Assembly (NCBI GenBank): GCA_023401495.1
Contig: JAEXDU010000027.1
Location: 1-15,703 of the forward strand
Direction: 5' to 3'
Origin: Bacillota bacterium
GTDB lineage: Bacteria; Bacillota; Clostridia; Oscillospirales; Acutalibacteraceae
DNA: 15,703 nucleotides
Within the stretch, counting starts at the first letter, position 1. Each line of letters begins with the position of its first letter. Positions 6,830 through 14,050 of this stretch are shown here, in pieces. Under the pieces are notes generated by a model that saw only the letters and a program-made list of their open reading frames with translations, did not search any database and was not told the origin of the DNA. Position numbers and translations under genes: made by a program.

Positions 6830-7210
6830 ATGCAAAAGAAAGAAATCGCCACCAACAAGGCTCCGGCTGCCATCGGCCCCTATTCTCAGGCTGTGCTGAT
6901 TGGGGATACGTTGTATACTTCCGGCCAGATTCCGATCGATCCCGCCACCGGTGCTCTGGTGCAGGGCGGCATCAAGGAACAGGGTACCCGCGTATTTGAA
7001 AACCTGAAGGCCGTTCTGGAGCAGGCCGGAACGGATTTCTCGAAGGTAGTGAAGGTCAATGTCTTTATCACCGACCTGAACGATTTTGCAGCCCTGAACG
7101 AGCTGTACGCCACCTATTTTGAAAAGCCCTATCCGGCCCGCTCCTGCGTGCAGGTTTCCGGTCTGCCGAAAGGCGCTTTGGTCGAGATTGAGATGATCGC
7201 CGTACTGTAA
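6830..7210 (+). CDS. ridA: RidA family 2-iminobutanoate/2-iminopropanoate deaminase
   Basis: The protein has 126 residues, the family length, and forms a trimer in known members. Conserved residues are present: IGPYSQA near the N-terminus, LYTSGQIP, the Asn of ALNELY, PARSCVQ with the carboxylate-binding Arg and the Cys, and the final VEIEMIAVL with its Glu. RidA hydrolyses reactive enamine/imine intermediates released by PLP enzymes such as threonine dehydratase, protecting other PLP enzymes in the cytoplasm. AGGAGG lies 8-9 nt before the ATG. The stop is only 3 bp from the ldh stop on the other strand, and I see no terminator between them, so convergent transcripts probably overlap. Confidence 0.95.
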   Translation: MQKKEIATNKAPAAIGPYSQAVLIGDTLYTSGQIPIDPATGALVQGGIKEQGTRVFENLKAVLEQAGTDFSKVVKVNVFITDLNDFAALNELYATYFEKPYPARSCVQVSGLPKGALVEIEMIAVL

Positions 7211-7213
7211 CGG

Positions 7214-8170
7214 TTATTCTTCAAAACGGATGCCGCCAAAGGCATCTTTCAGAACAGTTGCGGAGAGCTTGAATTTTTCAAGCTCTTTTTCTGTGAGCGA
7301 AACCTCCAGGATTCCGGCGACGCCTTCCCGGTTGACAAAGCAGGGAACGCCGATATACACATCGCTTTCCCCATACTCGCCATTCAGCAGGGTCGAAACC
7401 GTCAGGATGCTGTTTTCATCACCGAAAATTGCCTTGGCGATCCGCACCATCGACATGCCAATTCCATAATACGTTGATTTCTTCGCCGCGATAATCTTCT
7501 GCGCGGCGTTTTTTACTTCCTCGCTGATATTCTGCAGATCATCGAGGGAGAATTTCTCGGGTGACTCCTCCACGATTTTCAGAACCGGCTTTGTGCCGAC
7601 CATTGCCTGCGACCACGGCACAAATTCACTGTCGCCGTGCTCGCCCATCACATAGGCATGTACATTCCGTGGGTCTGTTCTCAGGTAGCTACCGAGAAGA
7701 TAGCGCAGGCGCGCACTGTCGAGTGTGGTGCCGGAGCCGATCACTCGATGGGGATCAAACCCGGAAAGCTTTTGGGTCACGTGGGCCATGATGTCTACGG
7801 GGTTTGTCGCGATGAGGAAAATCCCGCCAAAGCCCGAATCCACCACCGGGCCGACCACGGAACGGAACACCGCCGTGTTACGCTGCAGAAGATCGATGCG
7901 GGTCTCTCCCGGTTTTTGCGCTACGCCCGCGCAGATCGCCACAATATCCGCATCCTTGCAGTCCGAATAGGTTCCGGCATAGATCTTCATGTGGGAGCCG
8001 GAGAACGCGACGCCGTGATTTAAGTCCATCGCTTCCCCTTCCGCGCGCCGGGTATCGATGTCAATCAGCACCAGCTCATCGCATGCGGTTTGATTCAGCA
8101 GCGCATACGCAAAGCTCATTCCGACAAAGCCCGTGCCGACCAATACAATTTTTCTGATGTCATTTTTCAT
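7214..8170 (-). CDS. ldh: L-lactate dehydrogenase
   Basis: The protein has 318 residues. A Rossmann NAD-binding motif (GTGFVGMSFAY) starts near residue 12. QKPGETR carries the Gln that marks lactate rather than malate dehydrogenases and the catalytic-loop Arg. GEHGDSE contains the catalytic His (near residue 180). The enzyme reduces pyruvate to L-lactate with NADH, regenerating NAD+ in fermentation, and usually responds to fructose-1,6-bisphosphate, the product of the pfkA enzyme encoded further along. Two ATGs lie in tandem (8173 and 8170). I chose 8170 because the spacing from AGGAGGG is 7 nt; the upstream start adds one Met. A longer in-frame start at 8269 is rejected, as it falls inside the promoter. 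Confidence 0.95.
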   Translation of the reverse strand: MKNDIRKIVLVGTGFVGMSFAYALLNQTACDELVLIDIDTRRAEGEAMDLNHGVAFSGSHMKIYAGTYSDCKDADIVAICAGVAQKPGETRIDLLQRNTAVFRSVVGPVVDSGFGGIFLIATNPVDIMAHVTQKLSGFDPHRVIGSGTTLDSARLRYLLGSYLRTDPRNVHAYVMGEHGDSEFVPWSQAMVGTKPVLKIVEESPEKFSLDDLQNISEEVKNAAQKIIAAKKSTYYGIGMSMVRIAKAIFGDENSILTVSTLLNGEYGESDVYIGVPCFVNREGVAGILEVSLTEKELEKFKLSATVLKDAFGGIRFEE

Positions 8171-8241
8171 CATAAATCCCTCCTGCCGGATACAGACCAC
8201 AGCCTCAGCAATACACCGCCGTGGTTCATTTGTTCTATTGC

Positions 8242-8269
8242 AGTATACCACTTTTTCCCAGTTTGGCAA
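8242..8269 (-). promoter_or_regulatory. ldh proximal promoter
   Basis: Minus strand TTGCCA (8269-8264), a 16-bp spacer and TATACT (8247-8242). Transcription would start near 8235 and give a leader of about 65 nt. The leader contains an 8-bp hairpin (ACCACGGC with GCTGTGGT) before the ribosome binding site. Confidence 0.7.
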
Positions 8270-8317
8270 ATAGGAAAAGCAATCGGCTCTTTCTCCGGCT
8301 CAAAATTGAACTTTTTT

Positions 8318-8345
8318 AGTATATCCTGCTTTTCGCTCTTTACAA
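8318..8345 (-). promoter_or_regulatory. Possible second ldh promoter
   Basis: Minus strand TTGTAA (8345-8340), a 16-bp spacer and TATACT (8323-8318). It lies back to back with, and overlaps, the plus-strand promoter at 8339-8368. The LexA-type palindrome at 8347-8358 abuts its -35. Confidence 0.5.
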
Positions 8346-8368
8346 AGAACATATGTTCGTTGTATAAT
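8339..8368 (+). promoter_or_regulatory. Plus-strand promoter with LexA (DinR)-type operator in the spacer
   Basis: TTTACA (8339-8344), an 18-bp spacer and TATAAT (8363-8368). The spacer holds the perfect palindrome GAACATATGTTC (8347-8358). Read on the minus strand as CGAACATATGTTCT, it matches 13 of 14 positions of the Bacillus DinR/LexA consensus CGAACRNRYGTTYC. An operator between -35 and -10 is the classical place for SOS repression. The next plus-strand gene is the radical SAM repair-type gene at 9147, beyond two repeat copies. Confidence 0.6.
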
Positions 8369-8476
8369 AACGTCACGACCTGAGCGGTTTTTCTTCTATC
8401 AAATTATGTTTTTTAGATGGCAGGAAAACGTTCTGGTGCGGCTTCGCCGCAGGGAAAATTCTTTTTTCGTTAGTTC

Positions 8477-8706
8477 GCCCCTCGTGCCGGGGCGGGCACT
8501 TACTTTCGTGAAAGGACGAAAGTAAGCAAAGGCCTTCCAAAGGACACCTTTGGAATCCGTTTGGGGAACAGTTCTTGTAAGTGCAAACGATAGCTACTGT
8601 AAAAGCGCTCCAATGAAAATGCCCACTCTCCTGGCTACTGCAAATCAAAAGCTCAGCGCTTTCGTCCGTCGGCGAGCATTTTCAGAGCGCTCTCGTCAGC
8701 TCGCAG
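8477..8706 (-). repeat. Structured intergenic repeat, copy B (inverted relative to copy A)
   Basis: The reverse complement of this segment aligns gaplessly over 230 bp with 5294-5523. Three blocks are conserved: 8674-8706, 8605-8630 (identical over 26 bp) and 8477-8569 (one difference in 93). Between them are two blocks of equal length but different sequence. The same hairpins are present as in copy A. The similarity extends on the 5' side to about 8745, where it matches the fragment at 5142-5211. Downstream of the element (8440-8452) is a small hairpin, TGCGGC/GCCGCA around TTC. Confidence 0.85.
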
Positions 8707-8862
8707 TAGGGCTGCCTGACGGTAGTTTTGATTTGTCAGTTTGCAGAAGACGTTTTTCAGCACAGCGGCTTTTCATACCTTTTTGCGGATGCTAAAGCTT
8801 CCCTTATGCACCCACTTCACGCGCGGGCTGTGCCTGTGCGTGAACAAGCACCAGAGCGGGAG

Positions 8863-9021
8863 CCTCTCCCGGTTTCCAAAGGCAGAGCCTTTGGTCGTTG
8901 AGAGGGAGTTCCAAGGGGGAGAGAATCGAAACTCCCCCCTTGGCGAATCTTTGCTTCCTTTCTTTTCGCAAAGAAAGTAAGTGCCCGCCCCGGCACGAGG
9001 GGCAAAGCCCTGCGCCAGCAG
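8863..9021 (+). repeat. Structured intergenic repeat, diverged copy C
   Basis: The 3' part (8970-9021) is nearly identical to copy A (5491-5541), including GTGCCCGCCCCGGCAC/T and the tail GCCCTGCGCCAGCAG. Upstream it is built of nested hairpins: CCTCTC/GAGAGG (8863-8868 with 8900-8905) enclosing CCAAAGGC/GCCTTTGG around AGA, then a long stem 8911-8943, then a 12-bp stem with one mismatch (8954-8965 with 8970-8981). Long reading frames here on either strand are a by-product of the repeat. Confidence 0.75.
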
Positions 9022-9101
9022 AAACTTCCTATGAGGCAACTCACAGAAAAAATTGCTCTTTTACACCAAGATAAAAAAGAAAAGGCACGAGTGATATGCC
9101 C

Positions 9102-9118
9102 TATGCCCGTGGCATAAT
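9102..9118 (+). promoter_or_regulatory. Proximal promoter of the radical SAM gene with overlapping palindrome
   Basis: An extended -10 (TG-G-CATAAT, 9110-9118) lies 28 bp before the ATG. A 15-base palindrome, TATGCC-CGT-GGCATA (9102-9116), overlaps it and could be a repressor site. No convincing -35 is present, so the strength of this promoter is uncertain. Confidence 0.45.
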
Positions 9119-9146
9119 AGCGGCAGACAGATAAGGAGATATCGGC

Positions 9147-10460
9147 ATGCAGACACTGGAAAAACTGAAAATACTGTCTGACTCCGCGAAATACGACGTG
9201 GCCTGCACCTCCAGCGGAGTGGACCGGGGCGCTTCGGAAAACGGAGGAATGGGCAACGCGATGGCCTGCGGAATCTGCCACAGCTTTTCGGCGGACGGGC
9301 GGTGCATTTCTCTGTTAAAGGTACTGATGACGAACAGCTGCGTTTACGACTGCAAATACTGCGTCAACCGCAGGAGCAACGATGTGCCGCGCGCCACCTT
9401 CCAGCCGCGGGAGCTGGCGGACTTGGCGATGAACTTTTACCGCAGAAATTATATTGAAGGGCTGTTCCTGAGTTCGGGGATTCTGAAAGATCCCGATTAC
9501 ACCTGCGAGCGGATGATCGAGGTGCTGCGCATCCTGCGCGAGGAATACCGCTTTAACGGATATATCCACGCCAAGGCCATTCCCGGCGCAGACAGCCTTT
9601 TGGTCGGGCGGCTGGGCGCTTTGGCCGACCGCATGAGCATCAATATTGAAATGCCGTCGCAGAAAAGCCTTGCGCTACTTGCGCCGGACAAATCCAAAAC
9701 GAATATTTTAAAGCCCATGGGCTTTATTACGGGGAAAATCAAGGAGAACGCCACGGAACTGGTTCGCTACCGCCATACGCCCAAATTTGCGCCGGCCGGA
9801 CAAAGCACCCAGATGATCATCGGCGCAACGCCGGACAGTGATTTTCAGATTTTAAAGCTGACGGAAGCGCTGTACCAACGCTATGAATTAAAGCGCGTCT
9901 TCTTTTCGGCGTATATCCCTGTGTCAAACGACCCGCTGCTGCCCTCACTGACGGTAAAACCGCCGCTTTTGCGCGAGCACCGGCTGTATCAAGCGGATTG
10001 GCTGCTGCGGTTTTACGGCTTTGCGGCTGACGAACTGCTCGACGAAGCGCACCAGAGCTTCCACCCGATGCTTGACCCAAAATGCAACTGGGCGCTGAAT
10101 CATTTGGAGCTGTTCCCCGTCGATGTGAACCGGGCCTCTTACGAAATGATTTTGCGGGTGCCGGGCATCGGGATCAAAAGCGCGCGGCGGATCACTTCTG
10201 CGCGCCGTACCGGAACCCTACGGACAGACGACCTGAAAAAGCTCGGGGTTGTGATGAAGCGGGCACGGTATTTTGTCGTTGCCGCGGGGCGGGGCGAACG
10301 CCCGCCTGTGCTGACTCGCGACGCCGTGCTACGGGCGCTGGTATCGGATTCCTGCCGTGAGCTGTATGAGCCCCAGGGGGAGCAGCTTTCGCTCTTCCCC
10401 GCTCCGACACCGCAGCTTTGGGGAGAGGAGGCTTTGCAATGCCTGCCGGGACCCCTTTGA
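9147..10460 (+). CDS. Putative DNA modification/repair radical SAM protein
   Basis: The protein has 437 residues. The radical SAM cluster motif is C65-VYD-C69-KY-C72, followed by VNRRS. It is preceded by further cysteines (C20, C41, C44, C53; context ACGICHSFSADGRC) that could hold an auxiliary cluster or a zinc ion. A helix-hairpin-helix (VPGIGIKSARRI, residues 338-349) indicates DNA binding. The family corresponds to the 'rSAM linked to UDG' group, distantly like spore photoproduct lyase; its reaction is not established to my knowledge. Near the C-terminus, residues 413-417 read QLSLF, the consensus beta-clamp-binding pentapeptide, in a Pro-rich tail. The ATG follows AAGGAG with an 8-nt gap. 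The gene overlaps the next by 22 bp, so the two are translationally coupled. A LexA-type promoter lies about 780 bp upstream. Confidence 0.88.
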   Translation: MQTLEKLKILSDSAKYDVACTSSGVDRGASENGGMGNAMACGICHSFSADGRCISLLKVLMTNSCVYDCKYCVNRRSNDVPRATFQPRELADLAMNFYRRNYIEGLFLSSGILKDPDYTCERMIEVLRILREEYRFNGYIHAKAIPGADSLLVGRLGALADRMSINIEMPSQKSLALLAPDKSKTNILKPMGFITGKIKENATELVRYRHTPKFAPAGQSTQMIIGATPDSDFQILKLTEALYQRYELKRVFFSAYIPVSNDPLLPSLTVKPPLLREHRLYQADWLLRFYGFAADELLDEAHQSFHPMLDPKCNWALNHLELFPVDVNRASYEMILRVPGIGIKSARRITSARRTGTLRTDDLKKLGVVMKRARYFVVAAGRGERPPVLTRDAVLRALVSDSCRELYEPQGEQLSLFPAPTPQLWGEEALQCLPGPL

Positions 10461-11299
10461 CCCGCGATTACCGTTACGACGGCAGCTGGGACGGCCTGCT
10501 GTGCTGCCTGTTTGAAACGTACGAGCGCAGGGAGCTGCCGCAGGCCGTGTACTCGCATGAGGACGTACAGCAAACCCTATACCCCGCTTTGGAGATTGTC
10601 ACCGACCCAAACAAGGCCGGCCGGGTCAAGCACGCGATGCTGCCCAAAATCGGTTCCAGCGCAAAAGAGCTGGCGGAACACGCCTTTTTGACCTGCCTGC
10701 CACAAAAAGAGCTATGGATTCTCCGCTTTCTGCGCCTTGCCTTTCGGCACGGCCCCACGGTGATGAACATGCTGACACAACCCGCCGTGCACACCTTAAA
10801 TAAGGCTGTGCTACACTTGCAGCACGAAAGCCACCAGTACCAGGGCTTTGTGCGCTTCTCTATCTCGCAGGGAGCGCTGTGGTCGGTGATTGAGCCGAAA
10901 AATCAGGTGCTGCCGCTGCTGGCCCCGCACTTTTGCCAGCGCTTTTGCAACGAGGCCTTTTTGATCTACGACAAAACCCACGATCAGGCGCTGGTTTACC
11001 AAAATGGACGACACGAGATTCTTCCCCTGCTGGCCTTTGAGCCGCCGGAGCCGGATGAAACCGAGTTGCGCTACCGCAAGCTGTGGCATACCTTTTACGA
11101 TTCCATCAGCATCCGCGACCGCGAAAATCTGCGCCTTCGCATGACTCACATGCAAAAGCGTTACTGGAAGCACCTAACCGAAATGCAGTACAATCCATTC
11201 CGGACCGGGCAGGCAGAGCCGGAACAGAGCGACGAAACACAGAGCGGTGCACGCAGACCGGACGCCCTGCCGCCGGACTCCGACTCCATGATTCCCTGA
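10439..11299 (+). CDS. DUF4130 (TIGR03915-type) putative DNA repair/metabolism protein
   Basis: The protein has 286 residues. Features of the DUF4130 group are visible: the opening YDGSWDGLLCCLFE, the basic RVKHAMLPKIG segment, HESHQYQGFVRFS in the middle, PLLAPHFCQRF followed by IYDKTHDQALVYQNG, and the C-terminal LWHTFYDSISI ... MTHMQKRYWKHL signature. A polar, probably disordered tail of about 40 residues follows. In other bacteria the domain is a partner of the radical SAM protein and is often fused to a uracil-DNA glycosylase-like domain; no such domain is present here. Its biochemical role is not established to my knowledge. The start at 10439 is chosen because GAGGAGG lies 7 nt upstream; a TTG at 10418 is less likely. 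The start lies inside the end of the radical SAM gene. Confidence 0.86.
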   Translation: MPAGTPLTRDYRYDGSWDGLLCCLFETYERRELPQAVYSHEDVQQTLYPALEIVTDPNKAGRVKHAMLPKIGSSAKELAEHAFLTCLPQKELWILRFLRLAFRHGPTVMNMLTQPAVHTLNKAVLHLQHESHQYQGFVRFSISQGALWSVIEPKNQVLPLLAPHFCQRFCNEAFLIYDKTHDQALVYQNGRHEILPLLAFEPPEPDETELRYRKLWHTFYDSISIRDRENLRLRMTHMQKRYWKHLTEMQYNPFRTGQAEPEQSDETQSGARRPDALPPDSDSMIP

Positions 11300-11386
11300 T
11301 AAATCTAATCTCCGTACGATTTCCCAGGACTTATCTTACCAATCAAGAACGATGGATTCCAGAGATAAAATTGTGTGGAGCAAGGG

Positions 11387-11426
11387 AAAAAGGCGTGAGA
11401 ATACGCCCGTATTCCCACGCCTTTTT
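11387..11426. terminator. Bidirectional terminator after the radical SAM/DUF4130 pair
   Basis: An 11-bp stem (11387-11397 with 11416-11426) with five A and five T at its ends is extended, after one mismatch, by a 7-bp inner stem (11399-11405 with 11408-11414). It works on both strands. The rest of the gap to 11592 holds only a short hairpin (11552-11565) just before the next ribosome binding site and a weak GATACT -10-like sequence at about 11542. Confidence 0.88.
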
Positions 11427-11592
11427 GATGCTGTGCGGCGCAATCTAGGCCGAAACATCAGCTCCCTTCATTGGCCAAGCAGAACCTCTTTTTCCCGCTG
11501 TTTTTGTGGTAGCTCTTGCTTTTCCCGCCGCAAAACGGTACGATACTAGAGCGGGACCTTTCCCGAGTACCTGAACCGAAAGGGAGTAAGAA

Positions 11593-12822
11593 ATGATCCA
11601 GCTGGAACCCGAACAAAAGAGAATACGGGCAGCCCTGATCGGGGCGGCCTTTATGACCGGCGCGTCATCCATCGGGCCGGGCTTTATGGTGCAGACCTCG
11701 CTGTTTACCGCGCAGTACGGCCAGAGCCTTGCGGCGGTGGTCGTCGCGATGATCGTAATGGATACCATCGCAAAGCTCAATATCTGGAGCATTCTGGGGA
11801 TTTCAGGCCTGCGCGGGCAGGAGCTCGCCAACCGGGTGCTGCCCGGCTCTGGAAACGTGATCGCCATTCTGGTCACCTTTGGCGGCTTTACCTTCGCCAT
11901 CGGCAACGTGGGCGGCGCCGCCCTTGGCCTGAACGCTGTGTGCGGGCTGCCGCTGCAGGCGGGCTACCTGATTTCGTGCGGCCTTGCCGTTTCCCTGTTT
12001 CTCATCAAAAACACATCGAACGGCATTAACCGGGCCTCTCAGGTGCTGAGCGTGATGGTTCTGGTCATCCTGCTGATCATGGCATTTCAGACGCACCCGC
12101 CCATGAATCGCGTGGCTGATGGCCTGCTTTCCCCCGAGCAGCCGCTTTCGCTGCTCGTTCCGCTGATTACGCTTCTGGGCGGCTCCACCGGCGGCTACAT
12201 TGCCTATACCGGCGCGCACCGCTTTCTGGATGCCGGGATTTCCGGCCGGGAAAATCTGCGAGGGATTCAGAAAAGCACTCTTCTTACCTGCGGGATCACC
12301 GGTCTTTCGCGCATTCTGATCTTTTTAGTGGTATTCGGCGTCTGCGCCGCGGGCGGTCAGGCAGCGTCCTCCGCGATCGAAGCGGCGGAAAATCCCGCGG
12401 CCCAGGCGTTTCTGCTGGGAGCCGGCGAGCTGGGCTCGCGGCTGTTCGGCGTCGCACTCTTCTGCGCGGGCATTACGACGATCATCGGGTCGTCGTATAC
12501 CTCGGTATCCTTTTTAAAAACGCTGTACCCTGTGGTCGGGCGCAACGAAAAATGGTTCATTACCGGATTCATCGTACTAGCCACCGTGCTGATTGCAACG
12601 ATCGGCAAGGCCACCGCGCTGCTTGTGATCGCCGGGGTCATCAACGGCTTTGTACTGCCGCTGACACTCGCCATCACGCTGTGGAGCATTCGCGACAAGA
12701 GCATCGTCGGGGAGGAATACCGGCATTCCCGCGTGCTGACGGTCACAGGGATCGTTATCACAGCGATTACTACATATGCGGCCTTTCGCGCGCTGCCCTC
12801 TTCGCTGGCGATGTTCTATTGA
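11593..12822 (+). CDS. Nramp-like divalent cation transporter, divergent (YcsG-like)
   Basis: The protein has 409 residues with about 11 membrane segments. TM1 begins GASSIGPGFMVQTS, clearly related to the broken first helix of Nramp transporters. However, the usual DPGN metal-binding motif is replaced (SIGPGF), and the TM6 MPH motif is replaced by a GGSTGGYIAYTGAHR segment. This resembles the YcsG-type branch, which in other Bacillota sits beside 5-oxoprolinase genes; none is present here. The ATG follows AAGGGAG with a good gap. A CGGGA/TCCCG hairpin lies in the leader at 11552-11565. The gene stands alone between two terminators. Fold assignment is confident, but Mn2+/Fe2+ transport should not be assumed without the ligand residues. 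Confidence 0.75.
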   Translation: MIQLEPEQKRIRAALIGAAFMTGASSIGPGFMVQTSLFTAQYGQSLAAVVVAMIVMDTIAKLNIWSILGISGLRGQELANRVLPGSGNVIAILVTFGGFTFAIGNVGGAALGLNAVCGLPLQAGYLISCGLAVSLFLIKNTSNGINRASQVLSVMVLVILLIMAFQTHPPMNRVADGLLSPEQPLSLLVPLITLLGGSTGGYIAYTGAHRFLDAGISGRENLRGIQKSTLLTCGITGLSRILIFLVVFGVCAAGGQAASSAIEAAENPAAQAFLLGAGELGSRLFGVALFCAGITTIIGSSYTSVSFLKTLYPVVGRNEKWFITGFIVLATVLIATIGKATALLVIAGVINGFVLPLTLAITLWSIRDKSIVGEEYRHSRVLTVTGIVITAITTYAAFRALPSSLAMFY

Positions 12823-12914
12823 GCACGGCGGGGATTTCTGCTTTGCTATATCCGATCTTTGAAAACGCAGGCCATCGAAAATTCTGCGATTGCCCGACGC
12901 TTTTACGGCATAAA

Positions 12915-12955
12915 AAATGCTGCTGTTCCAAAAGAGCAGCAGCATTTCTGTTTTT
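12915..12955. terminator. Bidirectional terminator between the Nramp-like gene and pfkA
   Basis: An 11-bp stem (12915-12925 with 12937-12947), extendable by three inner pairs, has TTTTT at 12951-12955 on the plus strand. On the minus strand it has a T6 run just beyond 12915. It ends both convergent genes. Confidence 0.9.
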
Positions 12956-12959
12956 ATGA

Positions 12960-13931
12960 TCAGATCGACACCTTCATCGCGATCCGGTACAGCTCCGTAT
13001 CAAATCTTCGGATCATTTCCAGCGCCTCGGTGATGTCGAAGTCCACGATCTGGCCGTTCTGCATCGCGACAACGCGATTGCTCTCGCCGTCTTCCAGCAG
13101 CTTCACCGCGTGATAGCCCATCTGCGTCGCCACAACACGGTCGCGCAGGGAAGGCGAACCGCCGCGCTGCACATGGCCGAGAATCGTCGCACGGGTTTCA
13201 ATGCCCGTATTCTTCTCTATTTCTTTCGCCAGCTCTTCCACATGGCACCCGGCGCCCTCCGCCACCACAATAATAAAGTGGCGCTTGCCGATTTTTTGAG
13301 TGTACTGCATCCGCTGGTAAATATCCCGCTCAAAATCATACGGCTGTTCCGGCACCAGAATCGCCATGGCCCCGACCGCGATTCCGGTATTCAGCGCGAT
13401 ATCTCCGCAGCGCCGGCCCATCACCTCAACCACGCTGCAGCGGTCGTGGGATTCAGTTGTGTCGCGCAGGCGGTCTACCATCTGCATGGCGGTGTTCATC
13501 GCGGTGTCGTAACCGATGGTGTATTCGCTGCACGCAATATCATTATCGATGGTTCCCGGCACACCGATGCAGGGAATCCCGGCCTGTGTCAGGTCGCGCG
13601 CGCCGCGGAACGAACCGTCGCCGCCGATGACAATCAGACCCTCGATGCCAAGCTTCCGGCAGTTTTCCGCCGCGAGCCGCACGCCCTCCGGCGAATTGAA
13701 CTCCGGGCTGCGGGCAGTGTAAAGCACAGTTCCGCCATTGTGAATAATGTCGGAAACACTGCGCAGGTTCATCTCTTCCACATCGCAATTGAGCAGGCCG
13801 TTATAGCCCCTGTGTACTCCAAAAACGCCCATTCCGCTTGTGAGCGCAGTTCGAACGACGGAACGAACCGCCGCGTTCATTCCGGGTGCGTCGCCGCCGC
13901 TTGTGAGTACAGCGATCTGCTTCTTCACCAT
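12960..13931 (-). CDS. pfkA: ATP-dependent 6-phosphofructokinase
   Basis: The protein has 323 residues, the size of bacterial group A PFK. It starts with TSGGDAPGMNAAVR (ATP binding), has GGDGS near residue 103, the catalytic PGTIDND near residues 125-131, and VEVMGRRCGD for fructose-6-phosphate binding. Gly in GGDG at the ATP site fits use of ATP rather than PPi. It catalyses the committed step of glycolysis in the cytoplasm. GGGAGGG lies 8 nt before the ATG. It lies 119 bp downstream of dnaE on the same strand, a common gram-positive order, and has its own extended -10 promoter in the gap. Confidence 0.96.
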   Translation of the reverse strand: MVKKQIAVLTSGGDAPGMNAAVRSVVRTALTSGMGVFGVHRGYNGLLNCDVEEMNLRSVSDIIHNGGTVLYTARSPEFNSPEGVRLAAENCRKLGIEGLIVIGGDGSFRGARDLTQAGIPCIGVPGTIDNDIACSEYTIGYDTAMNTAMQMVDRLRDTTESHDRCSVVEVMGRRCGDIALNTGIAVGAMAILVPEQPYDFERDIYQRMQYTQKIGKRHFIIVVAEGAGCHVEELAKEIEKNTGIETRATILGHVQRGGSPSLRDRVVATQMGYHAVKLLEDGESNRVVAMQNGQIVDFDITEALEMIRRFDTELYRIAMKVSI

Positions 13932-13986
13932 CTTTCAGACCCTCCCGAATCAAAATGATACTGTGGTTTTTTTCTTACGATTATTA

Positions 13987-13995
13987 TTATACCAT
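13987..13995 (-). promoter_or_regulatory. Extended -10 promoter of pfkA
   Basis: Minus strand TG-G-TATAAT (13995-13987) lies about 55 bp before the pfkA start; no clear -35 is seen. No hairpin terminator follows dnaE, so pfkA is probably transcribed both from here and by read-through. Confidence 0.6.
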
Positions 13996-14050
13996 TCTCA
14001 CGCGGGCGGCACTATGGAGGAAAATACCCATAATATGGATAAAAGTTGCA

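Noticed and set aside
8171..8269. N-terminal extension of ldh to an ATG at 8269
   Set aside because: The extra 33 residues do not belong to the LDH family and overlap the TTGCCA-N16-TATACT promoter. The AGGAGGG at about 8180 supports the short form.
5142..9021. CRISPR array or insertion sequence as an explanation of the repeats
   Set aside because: The units are long, few, inverted and irregularly spaced. There are no spacers, Cas genes or transposase reading frame.
8773..9281. Long minus-strand frames with peptides such as GRALTFFAKRKEA and SFDSLPLGTPSQRPKALPL
   Set aside because: They fall in repeat copy C and run into the radical SAM gene in antisense. Similar peptide strings arise wherever the repeat occurs, so they reflect the repeat and not a gene.
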